DNA of 64,000 nt from Rahnella victoriana (GCF_004330295.1 NZ_SJOJ01000015.1:1-64000); one strand, 5' to 3'. Numbered from the stretch's first letter, positions 10,931 through 24,285 are shown. Made by a program: numbers and translations. Notes: generated by a model from the letters alone, not told the origin.

Positions 10931-12400
10931 ATGTTCAGCCTGGAATCTTTGGATCTTCTGCTGGCGATCAGCGAAGCCGAACTGATCGAAGAACTGATCG
11001 TCGGCTTGCTGGCGGCGCCGGCACTCGCCGTTTTCTTCGAGAAATTCCCCCGTCTGAAGCGCGCACTGACCAAAGATCTTCCGGAGTGGAAATTACGCCT
11101 GCGCCAGAGGATCCACGAAACCCCCGTGCCGCCGGATCTGGCGAAAGAATTCTATCTCTATCAGCATTGCCAGCAGATCGACGCCGTGGCTTTCCAGGCC
11201 GGTCTGCCTTCCCTTATTGATGAACTGGTGCAACTCAACTCTCCTTTTGTCACAGAAGCCCGCACGCTGCTGGAAAACAATGAAACCTCGCGGACGGCGA
11301 AAACCGGTGGCAGCTTTCATACCTTGTTCCTTCAGCGCTGGCGCCTTAACCTGACTTTCCAGACGGTGAACGTTCATCAGCAGTTACTTGAGCAGGAACA
11401 GGAGCAGTTGCAGGAAGAATTGCTGCAACGTCTGGAGCTGAGCAGCGAGTTGTCTCCTTTATTAGCCGAGAACGACACGGCCGCAGGCCGTTTGTGGGAT
11501 ATGAGTAAAGGAAAGCGGATGCGGGGCGATATTCAGTCGCTGGCGCGCTTTGGTGCTTTTCTGCAACAGCAGCCCGAGCTGATGCATCTGGCCGAACAAC
11601 TGGGCCGCAGCCAGACGGTCAAAACCAGTCCGCATGAAGATGCCAAAATGGAAACGCACCGGCTAATGGTGCGTGAACCCGCGACGGTGCCGGAAGAAGT
11701 GAATGGCATACACCAGAGCGATGATATTTTGCGCCTGATGCCGACCGAGCTGGTGACGCTGGGGTTGCCTGAGCTGGAATACGAATTTTACCGCCGCCTG
11801 CTGGAAAAGCGGCTGATGACCTATCGCCTGCAAGGGGACGTGTGGCGGGAAAAAGTGGTCAAACGGCCGGTGGTTTATCAGCAACAGGAACCGCAACCGC
11901 GCGGGCCGTTTGTGGTATGCGTCGATACGTCCGGTTCTATGGGCGGCTTTAACGAACAATGCGCCAAAGCTTTCTGTCTGGCATTGCTGAAAATCGCCCT
12001 GGCGGATAACCGGCGCTGTTACATCATGCTGTTCGCCAGTGAAGTGATCCATTATGAGCTGACCTCAAATGGCGGTCTGGATCAGGCATTGCGCTTTCTG
12101 GGTCAGCATTTTCGTGGCGGTACCGATCTCGCAGCCTGTCTGAATGCCACACTGGATAAACTCGCGTCTCCGCAGTGGGAAGATGCCGATGCCGTGGTGA
12201 TCTCGGACTTTATCGCCCAGCGGTTACCGGATGAGGTACAAAAGAAGGTCAGAGCGCTGCAAAAGGAAAAACACCACCGCTTTCATGCCCTGGCGATGTC
12301 ACACTATGGCAAACCCGGTATTCTGCGCATCTTCGATCACATCTGGCGCTTTGATACCGGAATTAAAAGCCGTGCTCAGCGACGCTGGCAGAGAAACTAA
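10931..12400 (+). CDS. viaA: VWA-domain protein ViaA, RavA partner
   Basis: A 489-residue cytoplasmic protein with a C-terminal von Willebrand A domain; the metal-ion-dependent adhesion site DTSGSMG is at residues 332-338. The N-terminal half is helical and Gln/Glu rich (for example [17 protein letters not shown] near 150-166). It pairs with RavA, and the two stops and starts are separated by only two bases. The ATG at 10931 gives [11 protein letters not shown] as in E. coli; in-frame sequence further upstream overlaps ravA and is not part of the gene. It is followed directly by asnC, whereas in E. coli asnA lies in this gap. Confidence 0.94.
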   Translation: MFSLESLDLLLAISEAELIEELIVGLLAAPALAVFFEKFPRLKRALTKDLPEWKLRLRQRIHETPVPPDLAKEFYLYQHCQQIDAVAFQAGLPSLIDELVQLNSPFVTEARTLLENNETSRTAKTGGSFHTLFLQRWRLNLTFQTVNVHQQLLEQEQEQLQEELLQRLELSSELSPLLAENDTAAGRLWDMSKGKRMRGDIQSLARFGAFLQQQPELMHLAEQLGRSQTVKTSPHEDAKMETHRLMVREPATVPEEVNGIHQSDDILRLMPTELVTLGLPELEYEFYRRLLEKRLMTYRLQGDVWREKVVKRPVVYQQQEPQPRGPFVVCVDTSGSMGGFNEQCAKAFCLALLKIALADNRRCYIMLFASEVIHYELTSNGGLDQALRFLGQHFRGGTDLAACLNATLDKLASPQWEDADAVVISDFIAQRLPDEVQKKVRALQKEKHHRFHALAMSHYGKPGILRIFDHIWRFDTGIKSRAQRRWQRN

Positions 12401-12420
12401 GCTTAAAGAGACAGGTAACC

Positions 12421-12882
12421 ATGACTGAAATTTATCAGCTCGATGAGCTGGATCGCGGGATCCTCAATGCGTTGATGGAAAATGCCCGTACGCCTTATGC
12501 TGAACTGGCAAAAGTCTTCACCGTCAGTCCGGGGACGATCCATGTCCGGGTAGAGAAAATGAAGCAGGCGGGCATCATCACCGGCGCGCATATCACCGTG
12601 AATCCAAAACAACTGGGTTATGACGTGTGCTGTTTTATTGGCATCATTTTAAAAAGTGCCAAAGATTATCCGTCAGCGCTGAAAAAGCTCGAAAGCATAG
12701 AAGAAGTGGTCGAAGCCTATTACACCACCGGACATTACAGTATTTTCATTAAGATCATGTGCCGCTCAATAGATTCCCTTCAGCACGTACTTATCAACAA
12801 GATCCAGACAATTGATGAGATCCAGTCAACGGAGACCCTGATCTCCCTGCAAAACCCCATCACACGCACCATCCAGCCCTGA
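12421..12882 (+). CDS. asnC: Lrp/AsnC-family regulator AsnC
   Basis: A 153-residue Lrp-family regulator with an N-terminal helix-turn-helix (LDRGILNALMENARTPYAELAK) and a C-terminal RAM ligand-binding domain. In E. coli AsnC senses asparagine, activates asnA and represses mnmG. The start follows GAGACAGGTAACC, an adequate ribosome site. Here the classical divergent target asnA is absent and viaA lies 20 bp upstream in the same direction, so asnC may be read from the ravA-viaA transcript. mioC follows in the same direction. Confidence 0.94.
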   Translation: MTEIYQLDELDRGILNALMENARTPYAELAKVFTVSPGTIHVRVEKMKQAGIITGAHITVNPKQLGYDVCCFIGIILKSAKDYPSALKKLESIEEVVEAYYTTGHYSIFIKIMCRSIDSLQHVLINKIQTIDEIQSTETLISLQNPITRTIQP

Positions 12883-12903
12883 CGCCTGATTTCTATACCC
12901 CTA

Positions 12904-12912
12904 TTATCCACA
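12904..12912 (-). promoter_or_regulatory. DnaA box upstream of mioC
   Basis: Consensus DnaA box TTATCCACA on the plus strand (TGTGGATAA on the minus strand), in the 88-bp gap before mioC. E. coli has a DnaA box in the mioC promoter as well, where DnaA represses transcription that would run into oriC. Confidence 0.8.
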
Positions 12913-12970
12913 GGTAGATCCCAGCTGATTCACAGCGTACAATAGCCTCCTTTTCCCGGGTGAGAGCATT

Positions 12971-13414
12971 ATGTCTGACATTACCCTGATCAGTGGCAGT
13001 ACGCTTGGCAGCGCCGAATATGTAGCAGAACACGTGGCAGAGAAACTGGAAGAAGCCGGTTTTTCCACCCAGATGTTTCATGGCCCGGAGCTGTATGAAG
13101 TCCCGCAGGAAGGGATCTGGCTGGTTGTGTGTTCTACACACGGTGCAGGTGAATTGCCCGACAACCTGCAACCTTTTATGGAGCAGCTGGAAGAACAGCA
13201 ACCTGATCTGTCGAAAGTGCGCTTTGGTGCATTAGGTTTAGGCAGCAGTGAATATGACACCTTCTGTGGCGCGATCAGTTCTCTGGATCAAAAACTGACG
13301 TCATTAGGGGCAAAACGGATCGGTGATCGTCTTGAGATCGACGTGACTCAACACGAAATTCCTGAGGATCCCGCTGAGGTTTGGGTGATCAACTGGATTA
13401 ATTTGATCAAATAA
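12971..13414 (+). CDS. mioC: Flavodoxin-like protein MioC
   Basis: A 147-residue flavodoxin-fold protein. The N-terminal ITLISGSTLGSAEYVA is the FMN phosphate-binding loop, and VVCSTHGAGELPDN and GLGSSEYDTFC correspond to the flavin isoalloxazine loops. In E. coli it is needed for biotin synthase activity in vitro. The gene is transcribed toward and into oriC, which starts only some 15-20 bp past the stop, a conserved enterobacterial arrangement. Length equals E. coli MioC. Confidence 0.95.
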   Translation: MSDITLISGSTLGSAEYVAEHVAEKLEEAGFSTQMFHGPELYEVPQEGIWLVVCSTHGAGELPDNLQPFMEQLEEQQPDLSKVRFGALGLGSSEYDTFCGAISSLDQKLTSLGAKRIGDRLEIDVTQHEIPEDPAEVWVINWINLIK

Positions 13415-13428
13415 GTGTAAATTTCAGG

Positions 13429-13700
13429 CGATCAGATGTGGATAACTAAGCTTATAAGCAGGGTAAAACCCGTAGTTATCCCTATAACAACCCCTGTACG
13501 CTTTTCATGCTGTGCATAACTCTCCATTCTGATCCCAGCTTATACTGGCCAGGATCACCGATCATTCACAGCATTCGATCCTTCTTAGCATCTTGATCTT
13601 CATGAACAAAAAAGACTTATGCACAGAGGATCGCGATCCTAATAGAAGTATTAATAAGAGATCTTTAAATAAAAAAGATCTTCTTTTAATTAGTGAAGAT
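13429..13700. other. oriC: Chromosomal replication origin oriC
   Basis: This gap between mioC and mnmG reads, on the minus strand, as an enterobacterial oriC. DnaA boxes: R4 TGTGGATAA (13437-13445), R3-like TTATCCCTA (13476-13484), R2 TGTGCATAA (13511-13519) and R1 TTATGCACA (13617-13625). The AT-rich unwinding region near mnmG holds minus-strand 13-mers GATCTCTTATTAA (13651-13663) and GATCTTTTTTATT (13668-13680), plus a third GATC-headed repeat ending at 13700. About ten GATC sites serve Dam and SeqA. The block GTGAATGATCGGTGATCCTG (minus strand, about 13551-13570) is nearly identical to E. coli. Edges are approximate. A 60-codon open frame inside is not a gene. Confidence 0.95.
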
Positions 13701-13793
13701 CCCCGGGGACTTGTGGAAGCTCTAAACTTGAGTAGAATCCCTCCTCCCAACGCCATACAAAGAAAGTTCGCTTGAACGCCGAGGTGCAGTCGC

Positions 13794-15683
13794 ATGTTTT
13801 ATCCGGATCAATTTGACGTCATCATCATAGGTGGTGGTCATGCAGGTACTGAAGCCGCAATGGCTTCTGCACGCATGGGACGTCAGACCTTATTATTAAC
13901 CCACAATATCGACACGCTGGGACAGATGTCGTGTAACCCGGCTATTGGCGGGATCGGGAAAGGACATCTGGTAAAAGAAGTGGACGCTCTGGGCGGTCTG
14001 ATGGCAACAGCTATCGATCATGCGGGCATTCAGTTTAGGATACTAAACGCAAGCAAAGGACCTGCTGTCAGGGCTACCCGTGCACAGGCTGACCGCGTTC
14101 TCTATCGCCAGGCCGTTCGTACCGCACTGGAAAACCAGCCAAACCTGATGATCTTCCAGCAACCTGTAGAAGATCTGATCGTGGAAAACGATCGCGTCGT
14201 GGGTGCTGTGACCAAAATGGGGCTGAAATTCCGCGCCAAAGCGGTAGTACTGACCGTGGGCACCTTCCTTGATGGAAAGATCCACATCGGTCTGGAAAAC
14301 TACAGCGGTGGCCGTGCTGGCGATCCTCCGGCGATCTCCTTGTCTCAGAGACTGCGCGAATTACCTTTACGCGTTAACCGTCTTAAAACCGGGACACCTC
14401 CGCGTATCGATGCACGCACCATTGATTTCAGCGTGCTGGCACAACAACACGGTGATAATCCGGCACCGGTATTCTCATTCATGGGCAATGCGTCGCAACA
14501 TCCGCGCCAGATCCCGTGTTACATGACCTATACCAACGAAAAAACCCATGACGTGATCCGTAATAATCTGGATCGCAGCCCGATGTATGCCGGGATCATC
14601 GAAGGGATCGGCCCGCGTTACTGCCCGTCGATCGAAGATAAAGTCATGCGTTTTGCCGATCGTAATTCTCATCAGATCTTCCTTGAACCTGAAGGCCTGA
14701 CCAGCAACGAAGTTTATCCGAACGGTATTTCAACCAGCCTGCCATTCGATGTACAGATGCAGATCGTCCGCTCAATGCAGGGGATGGAAAATGCGGTGAT
14801 CGTTCGCCCTGGTTATGCCATCGAATACGATTTCTTCGATCCGCGTGATTTGAAACCTACGCTGGAAAGCAAATTTATCGCCGGTTTGTTCTTTGCAGGA
14901 CAAATCAACGGCACAACAGGATACGAAGAAGCGGCCGCACAGGGCTTACTGGCCGGGCTGAATGCCGCCCGTAGCGCCAGCGAAGAAGAGGGCTGGGCGC
15001 CACGTCGCGATCAGGCTTATCTCGGCGTACTGGTCGACGACCTGTGTACCCTGGGGACCAAAGAACCGTACCGTATGTTCACCTCGCGTGCCGAATATCG
15101 ACTGATGCTGCGTGAAGATAACGCCGACTTGCGTCTGACTGAAAAAGGCCGTGAGTTAGGTCTGGTTGACGATGCCCGCTGGGCACGTTTCAACGAAAAG
15201 CTGGAAATGATCGAGCAGGAACGTCAGCGTCTGCGTGGCATCTGGGTCAATCCTCACCACGCCCAGGTGGACGAAATCAACGCGCATCTTTCTGCTCCAC
15301 TTTCCAAAGAAGCCAGTGCGGAAGAGTTACTGCGTCGTCCTGAAATGACTTATGAGCTGATCACCCGCCTTTCACCGTTTGCGCCTGCCGTACCGGATGT
15401 GCAGGCGGCAGAACAGGTTGAAATCCAGATCAAATACGAAGGGTATATCGCCCGTCAGCAGGAAGAAATTGAAAAACAACAGCGTAACGAAAACACCGTG
15501 TTACCTGTTGATCTCGACTACCGCCAGGTCAATGGCCTGTCAAACGAAGTGATCGCCAAACTCAATGATCACAAGCCGACATCCATTGGTCAGGCATCGC
15601 GGATCTCCGGGATTACCCCGGCGGCGATCTCAATTTTGCTGATCTGGCTTAAAAAACAAGGTTTACTGCGCCGCAGCGCATAA
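13794..15683 (+). CDS. mnmG: tRNA uridine 5-carboxymethylaminomethyl modification enzyme MnmG (GidA)
   Basis: A 629-residue FAD-binding protein. The Rossmann motif GGGHAG is at residues 13-18 and the family signature [11 protein letters not shown] near 158. With MnmE it installs the cmnm5 group on wobble U34 of several tRNAs. Its partner mnmE is encoded about 28 kb away in this window. It is the first gene downstream of oriC on this replichore, and transcription leaves the origin. Length equals E. coli MnmG (629). Confidence 0.97.
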   Translation: MFYPDQFDVIIIGGGHAGTEAAMASARMGRQTLLLTHNIDTLGQMSCNPAIGGIGKGHLVKEVDALGGLMATAIDHAGIQFRILNASKGPAVRATRAQADRVLYRQAVRTALENQPNLMIFQQPVEDLIVENDRVVGAVTKMGLKFRAKAVVLTVGTFLDGKIHIGLENYSGGRAGDPPAISLSQRLRELPLRVNRLKTGTPPRIDARTIDFSVLAQQHGDNPAPVFSFMGNASQHPRQIPCYMTYTNEKTHDVIRNNLDRSPMYAGIIEGIGPRYCPSIEDKVMRFADRNSHQIFLEPEGLTSNEVYPNGISTSLPFDVQMQIVRSMQGMENAVIVRPGYAIEYDFFDPRDLKPTLESKFIAGLFFAGQINGTTGYEEAAAQGLLAGLNAARSASEEEGWAPRRDQAYLGVLVDDLCTLGTKEPYRMFTSRAEYRLMLREDNADLRLTEKGRELGLVDDARWARFNEKLEMIEQERQRLRGIWVNPHHAQVDEINAHLSAPLSKEASAEELLRRPEMTYELITRLSPFAPAVPDVQAAEQVEIQIKYEGYIARQQEEIEKQQRNENTVLPVDLDYRQVNGLSNEVIAKLNDHKPTSIGQASRISGITPAAISILLIWLKKQGLLRRSA

Positions 15684-15697
15684 ACCGCCTGTCTGAT

Positions 15698-15726
15698 GAC
15701 CGCCCTTTGCTTCCAAAGCGGCGGTC
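15698..15726 (+). terminator. Hairpin between mnmG and rsmG
   Basis: Stem GACCGCC with GGCGGTC, extended inward by CTTTG with CAAAG around a CTTC loop, followed by AATTCTTACTTTTC. The T-run is interrupted, so it may attenuate rather than end mnmG transcription before rsmG. Confidence 0.6.
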
Positions 15727-15813
15727 AATTCTTACTTTTCCCGTCTTTCTGAGTGTTTTATCATTTCCCCTCCGGGCTGTTCCCGGAATACCGACTCTGT
15801 CTGAGGATTCACT

Positions 15814-16434
15814 GTGCAAAAGAAACTGGACTCGCTGCTTGCTGCGGCAGGAATAGCGTTACCCGATCAGCAAAAACAGCAACTGATTGGCTATGTTGAA
15901 CTGCTGCATAAGTGGAACAAGGCTTATAACCTGACGTCTGTGCGTGACCCGATGCAAATGCTGGTGCGTCATATCATGGACAGCATCGTGGTGAATGAGC
16001 ATTTGCAAGGCAGCCGTTTCATTGATGTCGGTACCGGACCGGGCCTGCCGGGCATTCCTCTTGCCATTGTTCGCCCCGAATCACACTTCACGCTGCTGGA
16101 CAGCCTGGGGAAGCGGGTACGCTTCCTGCGTCAGGTCCAGCACGAACTGGGTCTGAAAAATATCGAGCCGGTACAAAGCCGTGTGGAGGAGTTTCAGCCG
16201 GAGCCACCGTTTGATGGCGTGATCAGCCGTGCCTTTGCCTCAATGCAGGACATGTTGTCCTGGTGTCATCATTTGCCGGAGAAAGGGCAGGGGCGTTTTT
16301 ATGCCCTGAAGGGTGTGCGTCCTGATGATGAACTGGCTGTGTTGCCGGAAGGTATCACTCTGGAATCCGTGATTAAGTTGCAGGTACCGGAACTTGACGG
16401 GGAACGTCATTTGATCATTCTCAGCGCAAACTAA
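15814..16434 (+). CDS. rsmG: 16S rRNA (guanine527-N7) methyltransferase RsmG (GidB)
   Basis: A 206-residue Rossmann-fold methyltransferase that makes m7G527 in 16S rRNA with S-adenosylmethionine. The SAM motif [16 protein letters not shown] is near residue 69, and [19 protein letters not shown] is the conserved following region. The start is GTG, preceded by TGAGGA. It is probably coexpressed with mnmG through the weak hairpin between them. A long AT-rich gap follows before the atp operon. Confidence 0.95.
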   Translation: MQKKLDSLLAAAGIALPDQQKQQLIGYVELLHKWNKAYNLTSVRDPMQMLVRHIMDSIVVNEHLQGSRFIDVGTGPGLPGIPLAIVRPESHFTLLDSLGKRVRFLRQVQHELGLKNIEPVQSRVEEFQPEPPFDGVISRAFASMQDMLSWCHHLPEKGQGRFYALKGVRPDDELAVLPEGITLESVIKLQVPELDGERHLIILSAN

Positions 16435-17083
16435 AGTTGAGATTTATCAAATAATATTTAAAAAATGCATGTGTTATCGGGGTTAAAATGAGCAGGCTAA
16501 TTATATAACTGTGAGAACGTCCTCATCACCGCATTTTTACAGACTGATAGCATTTTGGAGATGTTTTTATTTTAATCCTGACTGTAATAGTCACTTTTGA
16601 AATTGAAGCCCCGTCAAGCCGGTGATATTCAACTTGTAATGAAAATGTTGTTATTTGTTGGGTTGTTGTGTAAATAAATCGAGTCTATTTTTAAATAAGT
16701 TGGATATTCGAACAATATTCCATTAACAATTTGATTTATATAGCTTTTAAAAGGCCTGATTAGCTAAAGACATTCAAACCGCGCTGGGTATATAAAGGGA
16801 CCCGAGTTAATTATGTGATCCAGTGCACGCTTCCTTGTCGGGTGATGAAATAACCGAATCAAAGTAAAAAGGGCAAATTCAGCTATAGTTTGGTTGTCAA
16901 AATAGTGATGAAGAGGAAAATTTAAATAATTGTTCACCTTTTCGCTACTTATCCATTGAATTCGTTCCTGTGCCCCGTATAATTTGCTCGGTTTTTGCTG
17001 CTTGACTCAAAACAGTAAAGGCAGTGATATACGGCATTCAGTATACCTCCAGCTAGGTACTCGATACGGAGAGAACAAACGTC
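16435..17083. other. Non-coding AT-rich gap before the atp operon
   Basis: About 650 bp without a plausible gene on either strand. It is much more AT-rich than its flanks, with runs such as AATAATATTTAAAAAATG near its start. A gap of similar size and position exists in E. coli between rsmG and atpI. The only clear signal is the putative atp promoter at its right end. No terminator with a clean U-tract is seen after rsmG. Confidence 0.7.
16956..16983 (+). promoter_or_regulatory. Putative atp operon promoter
   Basis: Hexamers TTGAAT (16956-16961) and TATAAT (16978-16983) with a 16-bp spacer, about 100 bp before atpI. A second possible start, TTGACT with a TGATAT 17 bp later, lies just downstream (about 17004-17032). 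Which is used cannot be told from sequence. Confidence 0.6.
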
Positions 17084-17482
17084 ATGTCTGTATCCGGTAT
17101 TTTACACAGTACACATAGTGTGAAGGTTGCCAGAAAGCTGTTGATACTGCAGTTATTGACCTTTGTTCTGCTCAGTGCAGTATTTGGCTTCAAAAGCCTG
17201 GAATGGACCACATCGGCTCTTATGGGTGGGTTGGCCGCCTGGGTGCCAAATGTACTGTTCATGCTGTTTGCATGGCGCCATCAGGCGCAAACAACGGTCT
17301 CTGGACGGGTTGCCTGGTCCTTTGCAATCGGGGAAGCGCTGAAGGTGCTGGTTACGGTGATCTTAATGGTTATCGCACTTGGCCTGTTTAAGGCGGCTTT
17401 TGCTCCGTTGGGGTTGGCCTATTTATCGGTGTTGATGACTCAGATTTTGGCACCGGCCGTCATTAACAGTTACCGTACTTAA
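17084..17482 (+). CDS. atpI: ATP synthase accessory protein I
   Basis: A 132-residue membrane protein with four hydrophobic segments, similar to E. coli AtpI (NVLFMLFAWRHQAQT, GRVAWSFAIGEALKVL, ILAPAVINS). It is non-essential and is thought to help c-ring assembly or Mg2+ supply. First gene of the atp operon; atpB begins 22 bp downstream. It is the least conserved member, as in other bacteria. Confidence 0.92.
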   Translation: MSVSGILHSTHSVKVARKLLILQLLTFVLLSAVFGFKSLEWTTSALMGGLAAWVPNVLFMLFAWRHQAQTTVSGRVAWSFAIGEALKVLVTVILMVIALGLFKAAFAPLGLAYLSVLMTQILAPAVINSYRT

Positions 17483-17489
17483 CTACTAA

Positions 17490-18287
<798 letters not shown>

Positions 18288-18318
18288 TTTTCTTTCAACA
18301 CTACTGCGTTTTAACTGA

Positions 18319-18623
<305 letters not shown>

Positions 18624-18641
18624 TGAAAGAGGCATTGTGCT

Positions 18642-19112
18642 GTGAATCTTAACGCAACAATCCTCGGCCAGGCTATCGCGTTCGTCCTGTTTGTCTGGTT
18701 CTGCATGAAGTACGTATGGCCGCCAATTATGGCTGCCATCGAAAAACGTCAGAAAGAAATTTCTGAAGGTTTATCTTCCGCAGAACGTGCCAAAAAAGAG
18801 CTGGACTTAGCGCAAGCCGATGCGACCGACCAACTGAAGAAAGCCAAAGCTGAAGCTCAGGTAATCATCGATCAGGCGAACAAGCGTAAAGCTCAAATCG
18901 TCGACGAAGCAAAAGCTGAAGCCGAGCAGGAACGTAACAAGATCGTGACGCAAGCCAAGGCAGAGATCGACGCCGAACGCCAACGCGCCCGTGAAGAGTT
19001 GCGTAAGCAAGTCGGGATTTTGGCCATTGCTGGCGCCGAGAAGATCATCGAACGTTCCGTGGATGAAGCTGCTAACAGCGACATCGTTGATAAACTGGTC
19101 GCTGAACTGTAA
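18642..19112 (+). CDS. atpF: ATP synthase F0 subunit b
   Basis: A 156-residue stator subunit: one N-terminal membrane helix ([20 protein letters not shown]) followed by a long charged helix that dimerises along F1 and binds delta. Start is GTG, giving [10 protein letters not shown] as in E. coli, with GAAAGAGG upstream. Strong collinearity with E. coli AtpF to the C-terminus ([19 protein letters not shown]). atpH follows after 14 bp. Confidence 0.96.
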   Translation: MNLNATILGQAIAFVLFVWFCMKYVWPPIMAAIEKRQKEISEGLSSAERAKKELDLAQADATDQLKKAKAEAQVIIDQANKRKAQIVDEAKAEAEQERNKIVTQAKAEIDAERQRAREELRKQVGILAIAGAEKIIERSVDEAANSDIVDKLVAEL

Positions 19113-19126
19113 GGAGGGAGGGGCTG

Positions 19127-19660
19127 ATGTCTGAATTTGTAACTGTAGCTCGCCCCTACGCCAAAGCAGCTTTTGACTTTGCCGTTGAGCACCAAAGCTT
19201 AGACCGCTGGCAGTCCATGTTAGCGTTCACGGCTGAAGTCACGCGCAATGAACAAATTGAAGAACTGCTTTCCGGTGCTAGCGCGCCAGAAACTTTGTCT
19301 AACACGTTTATTGCCGTATGTGGTGAACAACTCGACGACGCAGGCCAAAACCTGATTAAGGTAATGGCCGAAAATGGACGTTTACGCGTTCTTCCGGAAG
19401 TGCTGGAGCAGTTTATTGAACTGCGCGCCTCTCTCGAGGCTGTTGCTGAGGTTGAAGTAACCTCAGCCAATCCGCTTTCGGAAGAACAGCAGGCAAAAAT
19501 TGCTGCTGCGATGGAAAAACGTCTGTCTCGCAAAGTTAAGCTGAATTGCAAAATTGACAAGTCTGTTCTTGCCGGTGTCGTAATCCGTGCAGGTGATATG
19601 GTGATTGATGGCAGCGTTCGCAGTCGTCTTGAACGCCTGGCAGACGTCTTGCAGTCTTAA
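19127..19660 (+). CDS. atpH: ATP synthase F1 subunit delta
   Basis: A 177-residue stator protein linking the top of F1 to subunit b. The N-terminal [14 protein letters not shown] is the conserved alpha-binding helix, and the C-terminal [20 protein letters not shown] is the delta/OSCP family signature. Length equals E. coli AtpH. AGGAGGGAGGGG before the ATG is a strong ribosome site. atpA starts 12 bp downstream. Confidence 0.96.
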   Translation: MSEFVTVARPYAKAAFDFAVEHQSLDRWQSMLAFTAEVTRNEQIEELLSGASAPETLSNTFIAVCGEQLDDAGQNLIKVMAENGRLRVLPEVLEQFIELRASLEAVAEVEVTSANPLSEEQQAKIAAAMEKRLSRKVKLNCKIDKSVLAGVVIRAGDMVIDGSVRSRLERLADVLQS

Positions 19661-19672
19661 GGGGACTGGAGC

Positions 19673-21214
19673 ATGCAACTGAATTCCACCGAAATCAGCG
19701 AACTGATCAAGCAGCGCATTGCTCAGTTCAATGTGGTGAGCGAAGCTCACAATGAAGGTACTATCGTTTCCGTCAGTGACGGGATCATCCGCGTGCACGG
19801 CTTAGCCGATGTCATGCAAGGCGAAATGATTGCGCTGCCGGGTAACCGCTACGCTATCGCCCTGAACCTGGAGCGCGACTCCGTAGGTGCCGTTGTCATG
19901 GGCCCTTACGCTGACCTCGCCGAAGGTATGAAAGTAAAATGTACTGGCCGTATCCTGGAAGTTCCAGTTGGCCGTGGCCTGCTGGGCCGCGTTGTTAACA
20001 CCCTGGGTGCGCCAATTGACGGTAAAGGTCCGGTAGAGCACGACGGCTTCTCAGCTGTTGAAGCAATCGCACCTGGCGTTATCGAACGTCAGTCCGTCGA
20101 TGAACCTGTGCAGACAGGTTATAAGTCCGTTGATGCCATGATCCCAATCGGTCGTGGTCAGCGTGAACTGGTCATCGGCGACCGTCAAACCGGTAAAACA
20201 GCTCTGGCGATCGATGCGATCATCAACCAGCGCGATTCCGGCATCAAATGTATCTATGTGGCTATCGGCCAGAAAGCGTCCACCATTTCTAACGTGGTTC
20301 GTAAACTGGAAGAGCACGGCGCACTGGCAAACACCATCGTTGTTGTTGCAACTGCATCAGAATCTGCTGCACTGCAATACCTGGCACCGTACTCCGGTTG
20401 CGCAATGGGTGAATACTTCCGTGACCGCGGCGAAGACGCACTGATCGTTTATGATGACCTGTCTAAACAGGCTGTTGCTTACCGTCAGATTTCCCTGCTG
20501 CTTCGTCGTCCACCAGGTCGTGAAGCTTACCCAGGCGACGTTTTCTATCTCCACTCCCGTCTGCTGGAACGTGCTGCGCGTGTTAACGCCGAGTATGTTG
20601 AAGCATTCACCAAGGGTGAAGTGAAAGGCAAAACCGGTTCCCTGACTGCGCTTCCGATCATCGAAACGCAAGCGGGTGACGTTTCCGCGTTCGTTCCGAC
20701 CAACGTAATCTCGATTACCGATGGTCAGATCTTCCTGGAATCCAACCTGTTCAACGCCGGTATTCGTCCTGCGGTTAACCCGGGTATTTCGGTATCCCGT
20801 GTTGGTGGTGCTGCTCAGACTAAGATCATGAAGAAACTGTCCGGTGGTATTCGTACCGCTCTGGCACAGTATCGTGAGCTGGCTGCGTTCTCGCAGTTCG
20901 CTTCTGATCTGGATGAGGCAACCCGTAAACAGCTGAACCACGGTCAGAAAGTGACTGAGCTGCTGAAACAGAAACAATACGCTCCGATGTCAATCGTTGC
21001 GCAGTCTCTGATCATCTTCGCAGCAGAACGTGGTTATCTGGAAGACGTTGAGTTGTCTAAAGTCGGTAGCTTCGAAGCGGCACTGTTGGCTTACGCCGAC
21101 CGTGAGCACGGCGAGCTTCTGCAGCAAATCAACCAAACTGGTGCGTATAACGATGAGATCGAGGGTAAATTCAAAAATATCCTCGATACCTTCAAAGCAA
21201 CCCAGTCCTGGTAA
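19673..21214 (+). CDS. atpA: ATP synthase F1 subunit alpha
   Basis: A 513-residue non-catalytic nucleotide-binding subunit, the same length as E. coli AtpA. The P-loop GDRQTGKT is near residue 169, and the arginine finger lies in the conserved [17 protein letters not shown] near residue 365. Three copies alternate with beta in the F1 head. Embedded in the atp operon between atpH and atpG. Confidence 0.98.
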   Translation: MQLNSTEISELIKQRIAQFNVVSEAHNEGTIVSVSDGIIRVHGLADVMQGEMIALPGNRYAIALNLERDSVGAVVMGPYADLAEGMKVKCTGRILEVPVGRGLLGRVVNTLGAPIDGKGPVEHDGFSAVEAIAPGVIERQSVDEPVQTGYKSVDAMIPIGRGQRELVIGDRQTGKTALAIDAIINQRDSGIKCIYVAIGQKASTISNVVRKLEEHGALANTIVVVATASESAALQYLAPYSGCAMGEYFRDRGEDALIVYDDLSKQAVAYRQISLLLRRPPGREAYPGDVFYLHSRLLERAARVNAEYVEAFTKGEVKGKTGSLTALPIIETQAGDVSAFVPTNVISITDGQIFLESNLFNAGIRPAVNPGISVSRVGGAAQTKIMKKLSGGIRTALAQYRELAAFSQFASDLDEATRKQLNHGQKVTELLKQKQYAPMSIVAQSLIIFAAERGYLEDVELSKVGSFEAALLAYADREHGELLQQINQTGAYNDEIEGKFKNILDTFKATQSW

Positions 21215-21285
21215 TACCTGGCGGCCTTGCTGCCCTGCCTCTGGCAGATAAGCAGCAGGCCGTTTGGTCATGAGGAGAAGCAGAG

Positions 21286-22149
21286 ATGGCCGGCGGAAAA
21301 GAGATACGTAGTAAGATCAGCAGCGTGCAAAACACGCAAAAGATCACTAAAGCGATGGAAATGGTCGCCGCCTCCAAAATGCGTAAAACGCAGGATCGCA
21401 TGGCGGCCAGCCGTCCTTATGCAGAAACCATCCGTGAAGTGATTGGTCACCTTGCGCTTGGGAATCTGGAATACAAGCACCCGTACCTGGATGAGCGCGA
21501 AATTAAGCGCGTCGGGTATCTGGTGGTGTCTACCGACCGTGGTCTTTGTGGTGGTCTGAACATTAACCTGTTCAAAAAACTGCTGTCAGAGATGAAAGGC
21601 TGGTCCGAAAAAGGTGTTGAAGTTGATCTCGCCCTGATCGGTTCCAAAGCAGCCTCTTTCTTCGGCTCCGTTGGGGGCAACGTTGTTGCTCAGGTGACTG
21701 GCATGGGGGATAACCCTTCTCTGTCAGAACTGATCGGACCGGTGAAAGTGATGTTGCAGGCTTTCGACGAAGGTCGTTTAGACAAGTTATGCGTTGTTAG
21801 CAATAAATTCGTCAATACCATGTCTCAGGAACCACGCATCGTTCAGTTGTTGCCTCTGCCACCGGCAGAAGACGGCGAACTGGCGAAAAAATCCTGGGAT
21901 TACCTGTATGAGCCGGACCCTAAAGCACTGCTGGATACCCTCCTGCGTCGCTATGTGGAATCTCAGGTTTATCAGGGCGTCGTAGAAAACCTGGCCAGCG
22001 AACAGGCCGCGCGAATGGTAGCGATGAAAGCCGCAACCGATAACGGCGGCAGCCTGATCAAAGAGCTGCAGTTGGTATACAACAAAGCTCGTCAGGCCAG
22101 CATCACTCAGGAACTCACCGAGATCGTCGGGGGAGCCTCCGCGGTTTAA
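21286..22149 (+). CDS. atpG: ATP synthase F1 subunit gamma
   Basis: A 287-residue central rotor shaft, the same length as E. coli AtpG. The N-terminal [31 protein letters not shown] and C-terminal [19 protein letters not shown] form the coiled coil that turns inside the alpha/beta head; the latter is the family signature. It follows atpA after 71 bp with AGGAG upstream. Confidence 0.97.
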   Translation: MAGGKEIRSKISSVQNTQKITKAMEMVAASKMRKTQDRMAASRPYAETIREVIGHLALGNLEYKHPYLDEREIKRVGYLVVSTDRGLCGGLNINLFKKLLSEMKGWSEKGVEVDLALIGSKAASFFGSVGGNVVAQVTGMGDNPSLSELIGPVKVMLQAFDEGRLDKLCVVSNKFVNTMSQEPRIVQLLPLPPAEDGELAKKSWDYLYEPDPKALLDTLLRRYVESQVYQGVVENLASEQAARMVAMKAATDNGGSLIKELQLVYNKARQASITQELTEIVGGASAV

Positions 22150-22154
22150 GCTAG

Positions 22155-23564
<1,410 letters not shown>

Positions 23565-23591
23565 CGCTAGCTTGTTGTGAGAGAGGATGAC

Positions 23592-24014
23592 ATGGCTGAA
23601 AAAGCTTACCATCTGGATGTTGTCAGTGCCGAAAAACGTATGTTTGAAGGCATGGTACAAAAGATCCAGGTGACGGGTAGCGAAGGCGAACTGGGTATTT
23701 TCCCGGGGCATGCTCCGCTGCTCACCGCCATCAAGCCTGGCATGGTGCGCATTGTTAAAGAACACGGTGAAGAAGAGTATATCTATCTTTCCGGTGGCAT
23801 CCTTGAGGTGCAACCGAATGCAACGACCGTGTTGGCTGATACTGCAATCCGTGGGCAAGACCTCGACGAAGCGCGCGCGCTTGAAGCTAAGCGCAAAGCG
23901 GAAGAACACATTAGTGGTTCTCACGGCGACGTTGATTACGCTCAGGCGTCAGCGGAACTGGCTAAGGCGATCGCGAAACTTCGCGTTATCGAACTGACCA
24001 GAAAAGCGATGTAA
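23592..24014 (+). CDS. atpC: ATP synthase F1 subunit epsilon
   Basis: A 140-residue protein with an N-terminal beta-sandwich ([20 protein letters not shown] is the conserved region) and a C-terminal two-helix hairpin that can inhibit ATP hydrolysis. The ATG at 23592 ([12 protein letters not shown]) is used because it matches the family and follows AGAGGATGAC; an in-frame start 15 bp earlier would put the ribosome site inside the gene. Last gene of the operon, followed by a strong terminator. Confidence 0.96.
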   Translation: MAEKAYHLDVVSAEKRMFEGMVQKIQVTGSEGELGIFPGHAPLLTAIKPGMVRIVKEHGEEEYIYLSGGILEVQPNATTVLADTAIRGQDLDEARALEAKRKAEEHISGSHGDVDYAQASAELAKAIAKLRVIELTRKAM

Positions 24015-24030
24015 CGACATCAGTTTAAAA

Positions 24031-24057
24031 AGCGACCTTCGGGTCGCTTTTTTTTTG
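24031..24057 (+). terminator. Rho-independent terminator of the atp operon
   Basis: Stem AGCGACC with GGTCGCT closed by a TTCG tetraloop and followed by nine T residues, 16 bp after the atpC stop. Confidence 0.93.
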
Positions 24058-24285
24058 CTTTTAAAAAAGCCGTTTTTCAGTGTTTTTCCCAAGGCTAATT
24101 TCTGTTTTTAATGGAATACTTGGGTGATTACCGGACACTTTACCCTCAGATTTTTTGGTGTAGTCTATACCTTGTTCAACCCTTGCAGGCTGCGGCTTGC
24201 CGGTGGTTTTAGAAGCGAAATATGTAGTAATCCGTGCAGCGAACGGGTTACTTTTGTCACTCAAATTGGATTTGTCAGGTTACCT

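Noticed and set aside
13593-13775. 60-codon frame in oriC
   Set aside because: It runs through the R1 box and 13-mer region, whose sequence is explained by origin function; Lys/Asp/Ser-rich composition comes from GATC and A-runs.
24124-24285. In-frame extension upstream of glmU
   Set aside because: GlmU of the usual 456 residues starts at 24286; the extension is intergenic and unlike any GlmU N-terminus.
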